This document shows positions 26,777 through 35,337 of a stretch of DNA of 64,000 nucleotides, piece by piece; position 1 is the first letter of the stretch, and every line of letters starts with the position of its first letter. This stretch comes from Kineococcus aurantiacus. GTDB taxonomy: Bacteria > Actinomycetota > Actinomycetes > Actinomycetales > Kineococcaceae. The translations under genes and the position numbers were made by a program. Location of the stretch: assembly GCF_013409345.1 (NCBI RefSeq), contig NZ_JACCBB010000001.1, positions 3,534,001-3,598,000 of the forward strand, read 5' to 3'. A model generated the notes under the pieces. The model saw only the letters and a program-made list of their open reading frames with translations, did not search any database and was not told where the DNA came from.

Positions 26777-28180
26777 GTGAGCGCCGCCACCACCGCTGCC
26801 TGGGCCGCCGCCGTCCTGGTCGCGGTGGCCTCCGCCGTGGCCCTGGCCGTCCTCCTGCGCCAGCGCGACCGGGCGCGGGCCGAGCTCACCCGCACCGACG
26901 CCCTCACCGGGCTCGGCAACCGGCGCGCCCTGCACGAGACCGCCACCGCGCTCCTGGACCACGACGGGGACCTGGGGCTGCTGCTGCTGGACCTCGACGG
27001 CTTCAAGGACGTCAACGACGCCCTGGGCCACGCGGCCGGCGACGAGGTGCTCGTCCAGGTGGCGCGGGTGCTCACCGCGACCCTGGGCGACCGGGGCACC
27101 CTCACCCGCCTCGGTGGTGACGAGTTCGCCGTCCTGGTGCCGGACCCGGGCCCCGACGCCGACCTGGAGGTCCTCGCCAAGCGGCTGCTGGCGGCGCTGG
27201 CCGTCGGCGGCTTCCACGCCGGGGTCGTGCCGCTGGACCTGCAGGGCAGCATCGGGATCGCCGTCGCCGGCCCCGACGGCCGCTCGTCCGGGGAGCTGCT
27301 GCAGCACGCCGACGTCGCCATGTACGTCGCCAAGCGCTCCCGCGCGGGCGTGCTGCGCTACGACGCCGCGAGCGACCCGCACTCGGCCGGTGGCCTGGAG
27401 CTGATGGGGCAGCTGCGCACCGCGATGGAGGAGGACCAGCTCGCCCTGCACTACCAGCCGAAGGTCTCCGGGGACGGGGCGCGGCTGCTGGGCTTCGAGG
27501 CGCTCGTGCGCTGGGACCACCCCACCCGCGGGCTGCTGCAGCCGGCCGACTTCCTGCCCCTCGTCGAGCGCACCCACCTCATCCACGCCCTGACGCGCTG
27601 GGTCATGCTCACCGCGCTGCGGCAGGCCGCGACGTGGCGGGCGCAGGGCGTGCACACGACGATGGCCGTCAACGTGTCCGCGGTGAGCCTGGACGCCGGG
27701 CTGCTGGGGGTCGTGGAGGAGGCGCTCGCGCTGACCCGCTGGTCGCCGCAGGACCTGGTGCTGGAGATCACCGAGACGGCCATCATCCAGGACCCGGCCC
27801 GGGCGCGGGCCACGGTCGCCCTGCTGCGCGAGCGCGGTGTGCGCGTCGCGGTCGACGACTTCGGGGCGGGCTCGACGAGCCTGGTCCACCTGCGCGGCCT
27901 GGCCGTGCACGAGCTGAAGATCGACCGGCAGTTCGTCAGCGACCTGGTCGCCCACCCCGAGGACGACGTCATCGTCTCCTCGGTCATCGCCCTGGCCCAC
28001 CGGCTGGGCCTGGTCGTCGTCGCCGAGGGCGTGGAGACGCTCGCGGCGGCCGACCGGCTCTCCGCGCTGGGCTGCGACGAGCTGCAGGGGTTCTTCTTCG
28101 CCCGGCCGCTGCCGGCCGCGCAGGCCCTGGCGTGGGCGCGGGCCGAGGGCCTGACCGGCGCCGTCGTCGAGGTCCGCTGA
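26777..28180 (+). CDS. membrane-anchored GGDEF-EAL cyclic-di-GMP enzyme
   Basis: 467 residues. One N-terminal membrane helix (TTAAWAAAVLVAVASAVALA) is followed directly by a GGDEF domain with an intact GGDEF site, and then an EAL domain with FEALVRW, NVSAVSL, ITETAI, DDFGAGST, KIDRQFV and AEGVET. Both active sites look complete, so the protein could make and degrade cyclic di-GMP; which activity wins is not predictable. No separate sensory domain is present. It lies 43 bp after the phosphatase gene on the same strand. Confidence 0.93.
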   Translation: MSAATTAAWAAAVLVAVASAVALAVLLRQRDRARAELTRTDALTGLGNRRALHETATALLDHDGDLGLLLLDLDGFKDVNDALGHAAGDEVLVQVARVLTATLGDRGTLTRLGGDEFAVLVPDPGPDADLEVLAKRLLAALAVGGFHAGVVPLDLQGSIGIAVAGPDGRSSGELLQHADVAMYVAKRSRAGVLRYDAASDPHSAGGLELMGQLRTAMEEDQLALHYQPKVSGDGARLLGFEALVRWDHPTRGLLQPADFLPLVERTHLIHALTRWVMLTALRQAATWRAQGVHTTMAVNVSAVSLDAGLLGVVEEALALTRWSPQDLVLEITETAIIQDPARARATVALLRERGVRVAVDDFGAGSTSLVHLRGLAVHELKIDRQFVSDLVAHPEDDVIVSSVIALAHRLGLVVVAEGVETLAAADRLSALGCDELQGFFFARPLPAAQALAWARAEGLTGAVVEVR

Positions 28181-28229
28181 CCAAGCTGCGCTGACCGTGC
28201 GCCGCTGACCGCCCTGCACCGGTCCGGCC

Positions 28230-28682
28230 TCACCGGTCCGGCGAGGTCCCCCACAGCACCGCCGCGGTGGCGAGGCAGGCGAGCAGGCGCACGGTGTTCC
28301 AGCGACCCCAGGCCGCCGCCCAGCGCGCGAAGTCGGTCACGCGCCCGCGCGCCAGCGCGTCGTTGAGCGGGACGTTGCCCGCGACCGTCACCCCCAGGCA
28401 GCCCACGAGGTAGACCGCGCACCCCGCGGCCGGCCCGGGGCGCCCGCTGACCAGGGCCAGGACGGCCAGCGCCAGGCAGCACGCCCCCGTCCCGAACAGG
28501 GCGGTCATCAGCGGGGCGCGGACCGCGACCACGTTGACGGCCTGCATGACGGGCGCCGCCGCGCCGGGACCCGTGCGCGCGAACGCGGGCAGCACGAGCC
28601 AGGTGAAGGCGGCGAAGACCCCGGCCACCAGGAGGGCGCCGGCGCCCGAGAGCACGGTGAGGATCTGCACGGCCCGGACCAC
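28230..28682 (-). CDS. DUF1772 (anthrone oxygenase-like) membrane protein
   Basis: 150 residues with four hydrophobic segments. The sequence VMQAVN near the second helix and GNVPLNDAL in the last third are typical of the DUF1772 family, named for similarity to fungal anthrone oxygenases. Most bacterial members have no known role. The GTG at 28682 is chosen because it precedes the first helix. It is downstream of, and probably co-transcribed with, the RidA gene (29-bp gap), but shares no evident function with it. Confidence 0.7.
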   Translation of the reverse strand: MVRAVQILTVLSGAGALLVAGVFAAFTWLVLPAFARTGPGAAAPVMQAVNVVAVRAPLMTALFGTGACCLALAVLALVSGRPGPAAGCAVYLVGCLGVTVAGNVPLNDALARGRVTDFARWAAAWGRWNTVRLLACLATAAVLWGTSPDR

Positions 28683-28711
28683 GGCGACCAGTCCACACCG
28701 CCGCGCCCGGC

Positions 28712-29116
28712 TCAGTCCAGGACGGCCAGCGCGTCGATCTCCACGAGCATCTCCTCGCGCGGCAGCCCCGTCACGACGGTGGTGCGCGCGGGCAGGACGC
28801 CCGAGGGGCAGTTGCGGGTGACGAACTCGCCGTAGGCCTCGTTCATCGCGGCGAAGTCGTCGCGCGTGGTGAGGTACACGCGCAGCATCACGACGTCGTC
28901 GAGGGTGGCGCCGCCGGCGCGCAGGACGGCCTCGACGTTGCGCAGCGTCCGCAGGGTCTGGGCCCGCACGTCGCCGGGGTGCAGGTACTCGTTCGTCACG
29001 GGGTCGACCGGACCCTGGCCCGAGACCTGCAGCAGCGGCCCCTTGCGGACCCCCTGGGAGAAGGTGTGCGCGGGTGCGGGGGCGTCGGTGGTGGTGACGG
29101 CGGTGCGGGTGGTCAT
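28712..29116 (-). CDS. RidA family protein (enamine/imine deaminase)
   Basis: 134 residues, YjgF/RidA fold. The conserved arginine is Arg111 (PSGVLPARTTV), matching the catalytic Arg105 of E. coli RidA, and the ending REEMLVEIDALAV is typical. RidA hydrolyses reactive enamines/imines such as 2-aminoacrylate made by PLP-dependent dehydratases. Its ATG overlaps the IclR stop (ATGA). Next door is a PLP enzyme likely to make such intermediates, which gives it a plausible protective job. Confidence 0.9.
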   Translation of the reverse strand: MTTRTAVTTTDAPAPAHTFSQGVRKGPLLQVSGQGPVDPVTNEYLHPGDVRAQTLRTLRNVEAVLRAGGATLDDVVMLRVYLTTRDDFAAMNEAYGEFVTRNCPSGVLPARTTVVTGLPREEMLVEIDALAVLD

Positions 29117-29889
29117 GTCCGGGGGGCTCCTTCGGGGCGATCGGTGGTCCGGTACCCGCAGGCGCGGGAGACGTCGGCGGTGGCGGCCAGCAGGTCGGGC
29201 ACGAGGGCCAGCACGCCCTCGTGGGGGAGCAGGACGTCGGGCACGGACAGCGACACCGCGGCCAGGACCCGTCCGTCGGGGCCCCGCACCGGGGCGGCGA
29301 CGCAGTTGACGAACGTCTCGTTCTCGCCGTGGTCCTGGGCCCAGCCGCGCTCGCGCACGGCACCGACCTCGGCGAGCAGGTCGGCCGCGGTGACCAGCGT
29401 GCGGGGGGTGCGGCGCACCAGGTCCAGGCTCGCGGCGAGGTCGGCGGCCTCGTCGGCGGGCAGGCCCGCCAGGAAGACCTTCCCCACGGCGGTGCAGTGC
29501 AGCGGGGCGTCGTGCCCGACGCGCGAGGCCATCCGCACCGCGGCCTCGCGCGGTTCGAGCTTGTCGACGTACAGGGCCCGGCGGCCGTCGAGCACGGCGA
29601 GGTGGACGGTCTGCCCGACGGCGTCGCGCAGGGACCGCAGCCGCGGTGCCGCGACGCCGCGGACGTCGAAGTCCTCCAGCGCCCGGGCCGCGAGCCGGAA
29701 CAGGTGCGGGCCCAGCCGGTACCGGTGCTCGGCGTCGTGGTGGACCAGCCCGTTGTCCTCCAGGTCCCGCAGCAGGCGCAGCACGGTGCTCTTGTGGTTG
29801 CCGGTGGCCTCGGCGAGCCCGGTGAGGGTGGTCGTGCCGTCGGCCACGAGGTCCAGCAGCCGCAGCGCGCGGGCGAGGCTCTGGCTCAC
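29113..29889 (-). CDS. IclR-family transcriptional regulator of the D-amino-acid genes
   Basis: 258 residues: winged helix (LARALRLLDLVAD ... NHKSTVLRLLRDL) and IclR sensor domain (LHCTAVGKVFLAGL, NCVAAPVRGPDGRVLAAVSLS). It is divergent from the PLP-enzyme/deacylase operon and forms an operon with ridA through an ATGA overlap. A 19-bp palindrome (29968-29986) in the divergent gap is its most likely operator. A TAGCAT on the minus strand (29939-29934) may be its own -10. Confidence 0.9.
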   Translation of the reverse strand: MSQSLARALRLLDLVADGTTTLTGLAEATGNHKSTVLRLLRDLEDNGLVHHDAEHRYRLGPHLFRLAARALEDFDVRGVAAPRLRSLRDAVGQTVHLAVLDGRRALYVDKLEPREAAVRMASRVGHDAPLHCTAVGKVFLAGLPADEAADLAASLDLVRRTPRTLVTAADLLAEVGAVRERGWAQDHGENETFVNCVAAPVRGPDGRVLAAVSLSVPDVLLPHEGVLALVPDLLAATADVSRACGYRTTDRPEGAPRT

Positions 29890-29967
29890 GCGCGCCGCGG
29901 GGGTGGCGGGACCTTTGACCGGGGCACGCCGCGATGCTAGAACGGGCCCACGCGGACGCGCAACAAC

Positions 29968-29986
29968 CGTTGCGTACAGTGCAACG
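29968..29986. promoter_or_regulatory. palindromic operator CGTTGC-N7-GCAACG
   Basis: Perfect 6-bp arms (29968-29973 and 29981-29986) with a 7-bp spacer, ending directly against the AAGGAG of the PLP-enzyme gene. Its size and symmetry suit an IclR dimer. A bound protein would sit over the transcript start region of the operon. Confidence 0.6.
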
Positions 29987-29996
29987 AAGGAGTCCC

Positions 29997-31268
29997 GTGG
30001 TCCTCGACGCCCACGACCTCGGCCCGCTCGACGCCCGGTTCAAGGCCGTCCCCGTCGGCGCCTGGGGCCGCGACGCCGCCGAGTTCACCGCCACCCGGCC
30101 CGGCCTGGCCGACCTGCCCACCCCGCTGGTCACCCTCGACGCCCGCGCCCTGGCGACCAACGTCGCCACCCTGCGGGCGTGGGCCCGCGACGTCGGCGTC
30201 GACCTCGCCCCCCACGGCAAGACGACCATGGCCCCCGCCGTGTGGCGCGCCCAGCTCGACGCCGGCGCCTTGGGCCTGACCGTCGCCACCGGCTGGCAGC
30301 TGACGGTCGCGCTGCGCGAGGGCCTGGACTGGGTCATGGCGGCCTACCCCGTCCTGGACCCCGGGGTGCTGCGGTGGCTCGCGCAGCCGCGCACCTCCCG
30401 CGTCCTGGTGTGGGCCGACGACGTCGCCACCGTCGCCGCGATGGCCCCCCACGTGCGCGGGGCCGCCCAGCCCCTCGACGTCCTGGTCGAGCTCGGCGGC
30501 CTCGGCGGCCGCACCGGGGCCCGCTCGACCGCCGCCGCCGTGGAGGTGGCCCGTGCCGTGCGCGCGACGCCCGGGCTGCGGCTCGCCGGCGTCGCCGGGT
30601 ACGAGGGCGCCTTCGCCCACGACGCCTCCCCGGCCTCCCTGACCGTCGTGCGGACCTACCTGCACGACCTCGCCGGGCTGCACCGCCGGCTGCTGGCCGA
30701 GGACCTGTACCCGCCCGTGCCCGGCGGGGTCGTCGTGACCGCCGGCGGCAGCGCCTACTTCGACGCCGTCGCCGACGTCCTCGCCGGCCTGCACGACCCC
30801 GCCGGCGGCGTGCGCGTCGTCGTGCGCGCGGGCGCCTACGTCGCCCACGACGACGGGTTCTACCGCGGCATCACGCCCGTGGACCGCCTCGACGACGCCG
30901 GGCCCCTGCGGGCCGCGGCGCACGGCTGGGCGCGCGTCGTCTCCCGCCCCGAACCGGGGCTGGCGCTCGCCGACGCCGGCAAGCGCGACCTGCCCTTCGA
31001 CGAGGGGCTGCCCGAGGTGCAGGCCGTCCGCCGCGGCGGTCACGCGGACACGACCCCCCTCGAGGGGGCCGAGGTCACCGCGCTCAACGACCAGCACGCG
31101 TTCGTCCGCTTCCCCCCGGAGCTGGACCTGCGCGTCGGCGACGTGCTGCGGCTGGGGTTGTCGCACCCGTGCACGACGTTCGACAAGTGGGGGCTGCTGC
31201 CCGTCGTGGACGACGCCCTGGCGCCCCAGCCGGTGCTCGTGGACTGGGTGCGGACGGTCTTCGGGTGA
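29997..31268 (+). CDS. PLP-dependent D-amino-acid lyase (D-threonine aldolase / D-serine dehydratase family)
   Basis: 423 residues. An alanine-racemase-type PLP barrel has the Schiff-base lysine at Lys75 (APHGKTTMAP). The C-terminal domain has the metal-binding signature SHPCTTFDKW near residue 390, characteristic of the DSD1/D-threonine aldolase group. It probably cleaves or dehydrates a D-beta-hydroxy amino acid. Which of the two reactions is used cannot be told, although the RidA neighbour favours dehydration through an aminoacrylate. GTG start with AAGGAG 4 nt before it. It is coupled to the next gene by a GTGA overlap. Confidence 0.85.
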   Translation: MVLDAHDLGPLDARFKAVPVGAWGRDAAEFTATRPGLADLPTPLVTLDARALATNVATLRAWARDVGVDLAPHGKTTMAPAVWRAQLDAGALGLTVATGWQLTVALREGLDWVMAAYPVLDPGVLRWLAQPRTSRVLVWADDVATVAAMAPHVRGAAQPLDVLVELGGLGGRTGARSTAAAVEVARAVRATPGLRLAGVAGYEGAFAHDASPASLTVVRTYLHDLAGLHRRLLAEDLYPPVPGGVVVTAGGSAYFDAVADVLAGLHDPAGGVRVVVRAGAYVAHDDGFYRGITPVDRLDDAGPLRAAAHGWARVVSRPEPGLALADAGKRDLPFDEGLPEVQAVRRGGHADTTPLEGAEVTALNDQHAFVRFPPELDLRVGDVLRLGLSHPCTTFDKWGLLPVVDDALAPQPVLVDWVRTVFG

Positions 31269-32854
31269 ACCTGCTGATCCGCGGCGCGACGCTCGTCGAC
31301 GGGACCGGCGGTCCCGCCCGCCGGGGGGACGCCCTCGTGGTGGACGGCCGGATCGCCGGGCTCGGGAGGGTCGAGACGGCGGGGGCGCGGGTGCTCGACG
31401 CGTCCGGGCTCGTGCTCGCGCCGGGGTTCATCGACCTGCACGCCCACTCCGACCTCGCCGTCCTCACCGACCCCGAGCACCTGTCCCGCACGACGCAGGG
31501 CGTGACGACCGAGGTCGTCGGGCAGGACGGCCTCAGCTACGCCCCCGTCGACGACGCCGCCCTGGACGTGCTGCGCGAGCAGCTCGCGGGGTGGAACGGG
31601 GTCCCCGACCTCGACTGGGACTGGCGCAGCGTGGGGGAGTACCTCGACCGAGTCGACCGGGGCGCGGCCGTGAACGTCGCCTACCTCGTGCCGCAGGGCA
31701 CGGTGCGGATGGTCGTGGTGGGCACGCAGGACCGCCCCGCGACCGCCGAGGAGGTGCGGCGCATGCGCGGGCTCGTCGCGGACGGTCTGCGCGACGGTGC
31801 GTTCGGGATGTCCAGCGGCCTGACCTACACCCCGGGGGCGTACGCCGACACCGACGAGCTCGTCGCGCTGTGCGAGGTCGTCGCCGCCGCCGGGGGTTTC
31901 TACGCCCCCCACCAGCGTTCCTACGGCCGGGGGGCGCTGGAGGCGTACGCCGAGGTGGTGGAGGTGGCGCGCCGCTCGGGGGTCGCGCTGCACCTGACGC
32001 ACGCGACGATGAACTTCGCCGTCAACGCCGGCCGCGCGGGCGAGTTCCTGGCCCTGGTCGACCGAGCGCTGGCCGACGGCGTCGACCTGACCCTCGACAC
32101 CTACCCCTACCTGCCGGGGTCGACGACGCTGGCGGCCGTGCTGCCCGGCTGGGCCACCGCCGGCGGCCCGGCGGAGACGCTGCGCCGGTTGCAGGACCCC
32201 GACGTCCTGCCCCGCCTGCGGCACGCGCTGGAGGTGGAGGGTTCCGACGGGTGCCACGGCGTCGTCGTGGACTGGGCGACGCTGCAGGTGTCGGGGGTGC
32301 GCGAGCAGGCCCTCGCGGGCGTCGTCGGTTCCACGGTCGAAGGGGTCGCCGCCGCCCGCGGCGCCGACCCCTTCGACGTGTTCGTGGACCTGCTCGTCGC
32401 CGACCGGCTGGGCACGACGATCCTGCAGCACGTCGGGCACGAGGAGAACGTGCGCGCCATCATGCGCCACCCCCGGCACACCGGCGGCAGCGACGGTCTG
32501 CTCGTCGGCGCCAGGCCCCACCCCCGGGCGTGGGGGACGTTCGCGCACTACCTCGGCCACTACGTGCGCGAGGAGGGGGTCCTGGGTCTGGAGGAGTGCG
32601 TCGCCCACCTCACCTCCGCCCCCGCGCGCCGGCTCGGGCTGACCGACCGCGGGGTGCTGCGACCGGGCGCGGTCGCCGACCTGGTGCTCTTCGACCCCGC
32701 CACCGTGGCCGCCGGGGCGACGTTCGCCGAACCCCGCCGGCCCGCCGTGGGGATCCCGCACGTGCTCGTCGGGGGTGTCCCCGTCGTCGCGGACGGCGTG
32801 CGGACCGGGCACGTGCCGGGGCGGTCGCTGCGGCGCGGGGCCGCAGGTCGGTGA
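31265..32854 (+). CDS. N-acyl-D-amino-acid deacylase (D-aminoacylase)
   Basis: 529 residues, amidohydrolase superfamily. LAPGFIDLHAHSD provides the HxH metal motif near residue 59. TTEVVGQDG, HLTHATMNF and the late aspartate of SDGLLVG follow the D-aminoacylase pattern. It should release free D-amino acids from N-acyl-D-amino acids, feeding the PLP enzyme encoded just before it. The GTG overlaps the upstream stop. D-aminoacylases share this fold with dihydroorotase-like enzymes, but the length and motifs fit the former best. Confidence 0.87.
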   Translation: MNLLIRGATLVDGTGGPARRGDALVVDGRIAGLGRVETAGARVLDASGLVLAPGFIDLHAHSDLAVLTDPEHLSRTTQGVTTEVVGQDGLSYAPVDDAALDVLREQLAGWNGVPDLDWDWRSVGEYLDRVDRGAAVNVAYLVPQGTVRMVVVGTQDRPATAEEVRRMRGLVADGLRDGAFGMSSGLTYTPGAYADTDELVALCEVVAAAGGFYAPHQRSYGRGALEAYAEVVEVARRSGVALHLTHATMNFAVNAGRAGEFLALVDRALADGVDLTLDTYPYLPGSTTLAAVLPGWATAGGPAETLRRLQDPDVLPRLRHALEVEGSDGCHGVVVDWATLQVSGVREQALAGVVGSTVEGVAAARGADPFDVFVDLLVADRLGTTILQHVGHEENVRAIMRHPRHTGGSDGLLVGARPHPRAWGTFAHYLGHYVREEGVLGLEECVAHLTSAPARRLGLTDRGVLRPGAVADLVLFDPATVAAGATFAEPRRPAVGIPHVLVGGVPVVADGVRTGHVPGRSLRRGAAGR

Positions 32855-32875
32855 GGGAACTCCTCCGCTGAACCC

Positions 32876-34525
32876 TCACTCCCGCAGCGACATCGCCGCC
32901 TCGGGCCGGTGCACGCCCCGCGGCCGGTACCCCAGCACGTCGGCGAACCCGCACAGGTCGGCCAGCAACCACAGGACCGCCAGCCACATCTCCGTGCCCT
33001 GCAGCCCGGGTTCGCGCCCGACGGCGAAGGCGAAACCCTGCCCGTCCCGCCAGGTGCGCAACGCGTCGGCCAGGAGACCGCGCGCGGCCTCGACGACCTC
33101 GGCGCGGCGGTGGGACGTCTGCTTGCCGGCCAGCCACAGCGGGTGCGCCACGTCGAGGACGTTGCACGCGTTGCGCCGGTCCGCGGCGAACACCTGCTCG
33201 TCGCGCAGGTGCGCGAGCACGGTGTCGACGAGCCGTTCGGGGTGCGGCAGGGGGACCCCGAACTGCGCGAACGTCCCGCGCGAGGCCCGGTAGAAGCCGT
33301 TGACGACCTGCAGCGCCCCCTCGCCGGGCGCCGCCGAACCCCAGGCGCCCGTGCGCGGGTCGGCGTTCAGGGTGAGCCAGCCGAACAGCGTCTCCAGGGT
33401 GCCGGGGACACCGGGTTCACCGCGGTCGAGGTTCCACCGGAAACCCGTCCCGACCGCGTCGACCCAGGCGCCCGCGCCCCAGGCCCGCGTCGTCCACGGC
33501 AGGGCGCGCAGTTCCCGCAGGAGCTGCGCGGGGTCCATCCGCGCGACGTGCCGGACGGGGTGGTCGAACCGCCGGCCGTGCAGGTCGAGCGCGTAGCCGA
33601 CGCACAGCAGGTGGTAGAGGACGTCGCCGTCGCGGGGGTCGGGGGTCCCGGGGAGCGGGGCGCCGTCGGGGTCGAAGCGGCGCACCATCCCGTTCGCGGG
33701 GTCCTGCAGCGACTGCAACCGGCCCAGCTGCTCCTCCAGCGGCAGCTGCGGCGGGGGCCCGTCGAGCAGGTACGCGGCGACCTCCAGGGCGTCGCACTGG
33801 GCGCGCACGGTCGGCCCGGCGCCGGGCCGGTCCAGGAACTGCCCGCCGGGCAGCGACGGGTCCCAGCAGCGGCCCAGCACGTCGGCGGCCTGGGAGCGGG
33901 CGCGGTCGGCGAAGGCGGCCAGGGCGGCGGCGAGGTCGTCGGTGGCCCCCGCCGGCGGGACCCGCCAGCGCAGGCGCCGCGCGGGGTTCCCCCCGACGAC
34001 CGCCCCGGCCGGGACGTCCCGGGTCACGACGGCTCCCGCGGCGAGCACGGCGTGGTCGCCGACGGTCACGCCGTCCAGCACGACGACGTGCGAGCCGATC
34101 CACACGTCGTCGCCGACGACGATGCCGCGGGAAGTCAGCGGCTGCCGGAACACCTCGACACCGGGTGCGGTGCCGTGGTTGAACCCCAGCAGCGAGGTGT
34201 GCGCGCCGATGCGCACCCCGTCGCCGCCGCGGACGTCCCCCCGCACGACCGAGTTGACGTTGACCGTGCAGTCGGCGCCCAGCCGCACGGAACCGCTGAC
34301 GTAGGCGTGGGCGGCGACGTAGCTGCGGTCGCCCAGGGTGAGGTCCTCGGTCTCGACGGCGGCCAGCGGGCTGACGAAGCAGTCCTCGCCCAGCGTCCAG
34401 CCGTGCCCGCGCACGTGGGCGGCCTGGGCCGCTCGCTCGTCCTCGGTCGCCTCGCGGCGGAAGCGCCACGGTTCGACGTCGAAGCCGTGGGCGCCGCGCA
34501 CGTCGGGGGTCAGGTCGATGGTCAC
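32876..34525 (-). CDS. hexapeptide-repeat acyltransferase fused to an alpha/alpha-toroid-like domain
   Basis: 549 residues. Residues about 45-195 form a left-handed beta-helix acetyltransferase (VNVNSVVRGDV, DGVRIGAHTSLLG, VVGDDVWIGSHVVVLDGVTVG, GGNPARRLRWR). Residues about 210-549 are helical, with repeated Trp/Gly-rich blocks (LETLFGWLTLNADPRTGAWG, LQGTEMWLAVLWLLADLCG) like an alpha/alpha toroid of the terpene-cyclase or glycosidase type. No signal peptide is seen. The function is unknown; the N-terminal part probably acetylates a sugar. The GTG at 34525 lies 24 bp downstream of a LacI-type operator. Confidence 0.7.
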   Translation of the reverse strand: MTIDLTPDVRGAHGFDVEPWRFRREATEDERAAQAAHVRGHGWTLGEDCFVSPLAAVETEDLTLGDRSYVAAHAYVSGSVRLGADCTVNVNSVVRGDVRGGDGVRIGAHTSLLGFNHGTAPGVEVFRQPLTSRGIVVGDDVWIGSHVVVLDGVTVGDHAVLAAGAVVTRDVPAGAVVGGNPARRLRWRVPPAGATDDLAAALAAFADRARSQAADVLGRCWDPSLPGGQFLDRPGAGPTVRAQCDALEVAAYLLDGPPPQLPLEEQLGRLQSLQDPANGMVRRFDPDGAPLPGTPDPRDGDVLYHLLCVGYALDLHGRRFDHPVRHVARMDPAQLLRELRALPWTTRAWGAGAWVDAVGTGFRWNLDRGEPGVPGTLETLFGWLTLNADPRTGAWGSAAPGEGALQVVNGFYRASRGTFAQFGVPLPHPERLVDTVLAHLRDEQVFAADRRNACNVLDVAHPLWLAGKQTSHRRAEVVEAARGLLADALRTWRDGQGFAFAVGREPGLQGTEMWLAVLWLLADLCGFADVLGYRPRGVHRPEAAMSLRE

Positions 34526-34549
34526 CGGGATCCTCCACCGTCGGAGTCT

Positions 34550-34563
34550 GGTAAGCGCTTGCC
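34550..34563. promoter_or_regulatory. LacI-type operator before the acyltransferase-fusion gene
   Basis: GGTAAGCGCTTGCC contains the perfect palindrome AAGCGCTT (34553-34560) and fits the TGNAANCGNTTNCA style of LacI/GalR operators. It lies 24 bp upstream of the GTG at 34525. The nearby LacI gene (39070) has its own different-looking operator, so the regulator may be encoded elsewhere. Confidence 0.5.
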
Positions 34564-34633
34564 GCCACGCTAGCACCGGCGGGTCCCCAGGAGGAGGCCC
34601 CATCGCGCCCACCTCTTCACTTCTGACCGCTAC

Positions 34634-34643
34634 CGATATATCG
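34634..34643. promoter_or_regulatory. palindrome CGATATATCG, probable PadR operator and -10 overlap
   Basis: A perfect 10-bp palindrome, strikingly A+T-rich for this genome, about 50 bp before the PadR start. TATATC inside it (34637-34642) could be the -10 element, so binding would block the promoter. PadR proteins commonly autoregulate through such sites. Confidence 0.5.
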
Positions 34644-34692
34644 TCGAGGCATCGCGACGCACTCGGTGTCGCGTCGACACGGAGGTGCGGTC

Positions 34693-35337
34693 ATGAGAGG
34701 CGACAAGTTCGCGGGCCCCTGGGGGGGCCACTTCGAGCACGCGCGGGGACACCGCCCCGGCGGTGGCGGCCCGTTCGGCGGCTTCGGCCCGGGTTTCCCG
34801 TTCGACCTGGGCGGCTTCGGTCCCGGGGGCCGGGGGCGGGGCGGGTTCGGCGGCGGGTTCGGGCGGGGCGGCCGCCGCCCGCGCGGTGACGTGCGGGCCG
34901 CGGTACTGGTCCTGCTCGCCGAGGGGCCGAGCAACGGCTACCGCATCATCGGCGAGGTCACCCGGCGCAGCGAGGGGGAGTGGAAGCCCAGCCCCGGCTC
35001 GGTGTACCCGACCCTGCAGCAGCTGCAGGACGAGGGGCTCGTCGCGGCGGACCCGGACGACCCCAAGCAGTTCACGCTGACCGACGAGGGCCGGGCCCAC
35101 GTCGAGCAGGAGTACGGCGACGCCCCGCCGCCGTGGGAGACCCTCGACGGCGGCCCCGACCGGGAACGGGCGCACGAGTTCCGCCGCCAGATCGGCGCCC
35201 TGGCCATGACCTACCGGCAGATCGAGCTGTCGGGCCGCCCCGGCGACGTCCGGCGCGCCGGGGACGTGCTGGAGAAGGCCCGCCGGGAGCTGCTGGCGAT
35301 CCTGGCCGAGGACCTCAGGGGAACGCCGGAAGGGTGA
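34693..35337 (+). CDS. PadR-family regulator with a Gly/Phe/Arg-rich N-terminal tail
   Basis: 214 residues. The first 65 residues are low-complexity, rich in Gly, Phe and Arg (FGGFGPGFPFDLGGFGPGGR). The PadR winged helix follows (RAAVLVLLAEGPSNGYRIIG, KPSPGSVYPTLQQLQDEGLV), then a helical dimerisation region. The ATG at 34693 has a perfect GGAGGT 6 nt upstream. PadR repressors sense small toxic molecules. No exporter is next to it, so the target beyond self-control is unknown. The last 23 bp overlap the convergent gene. Confidence 0.88.
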   Translation: MRGDKFAGPWGGHFEHARGHRPGGGGPFGGFGPGFPFDLGGFGPGGRGRGGFGGGFGRGGRRPRGDVRAAVLVLLAEGPSNGYRIIGEVTRRSEGEWKPSPGSVYPTLQQLQDEGLVAADPDDPKQFTLTDEGRAHVEQEYGDAPPPWETLDGGPDRERAHEFRRQIGALAMTYRQIELSGRPGDVRRAGDVLEKARRELLAILAEDLRGTPEG

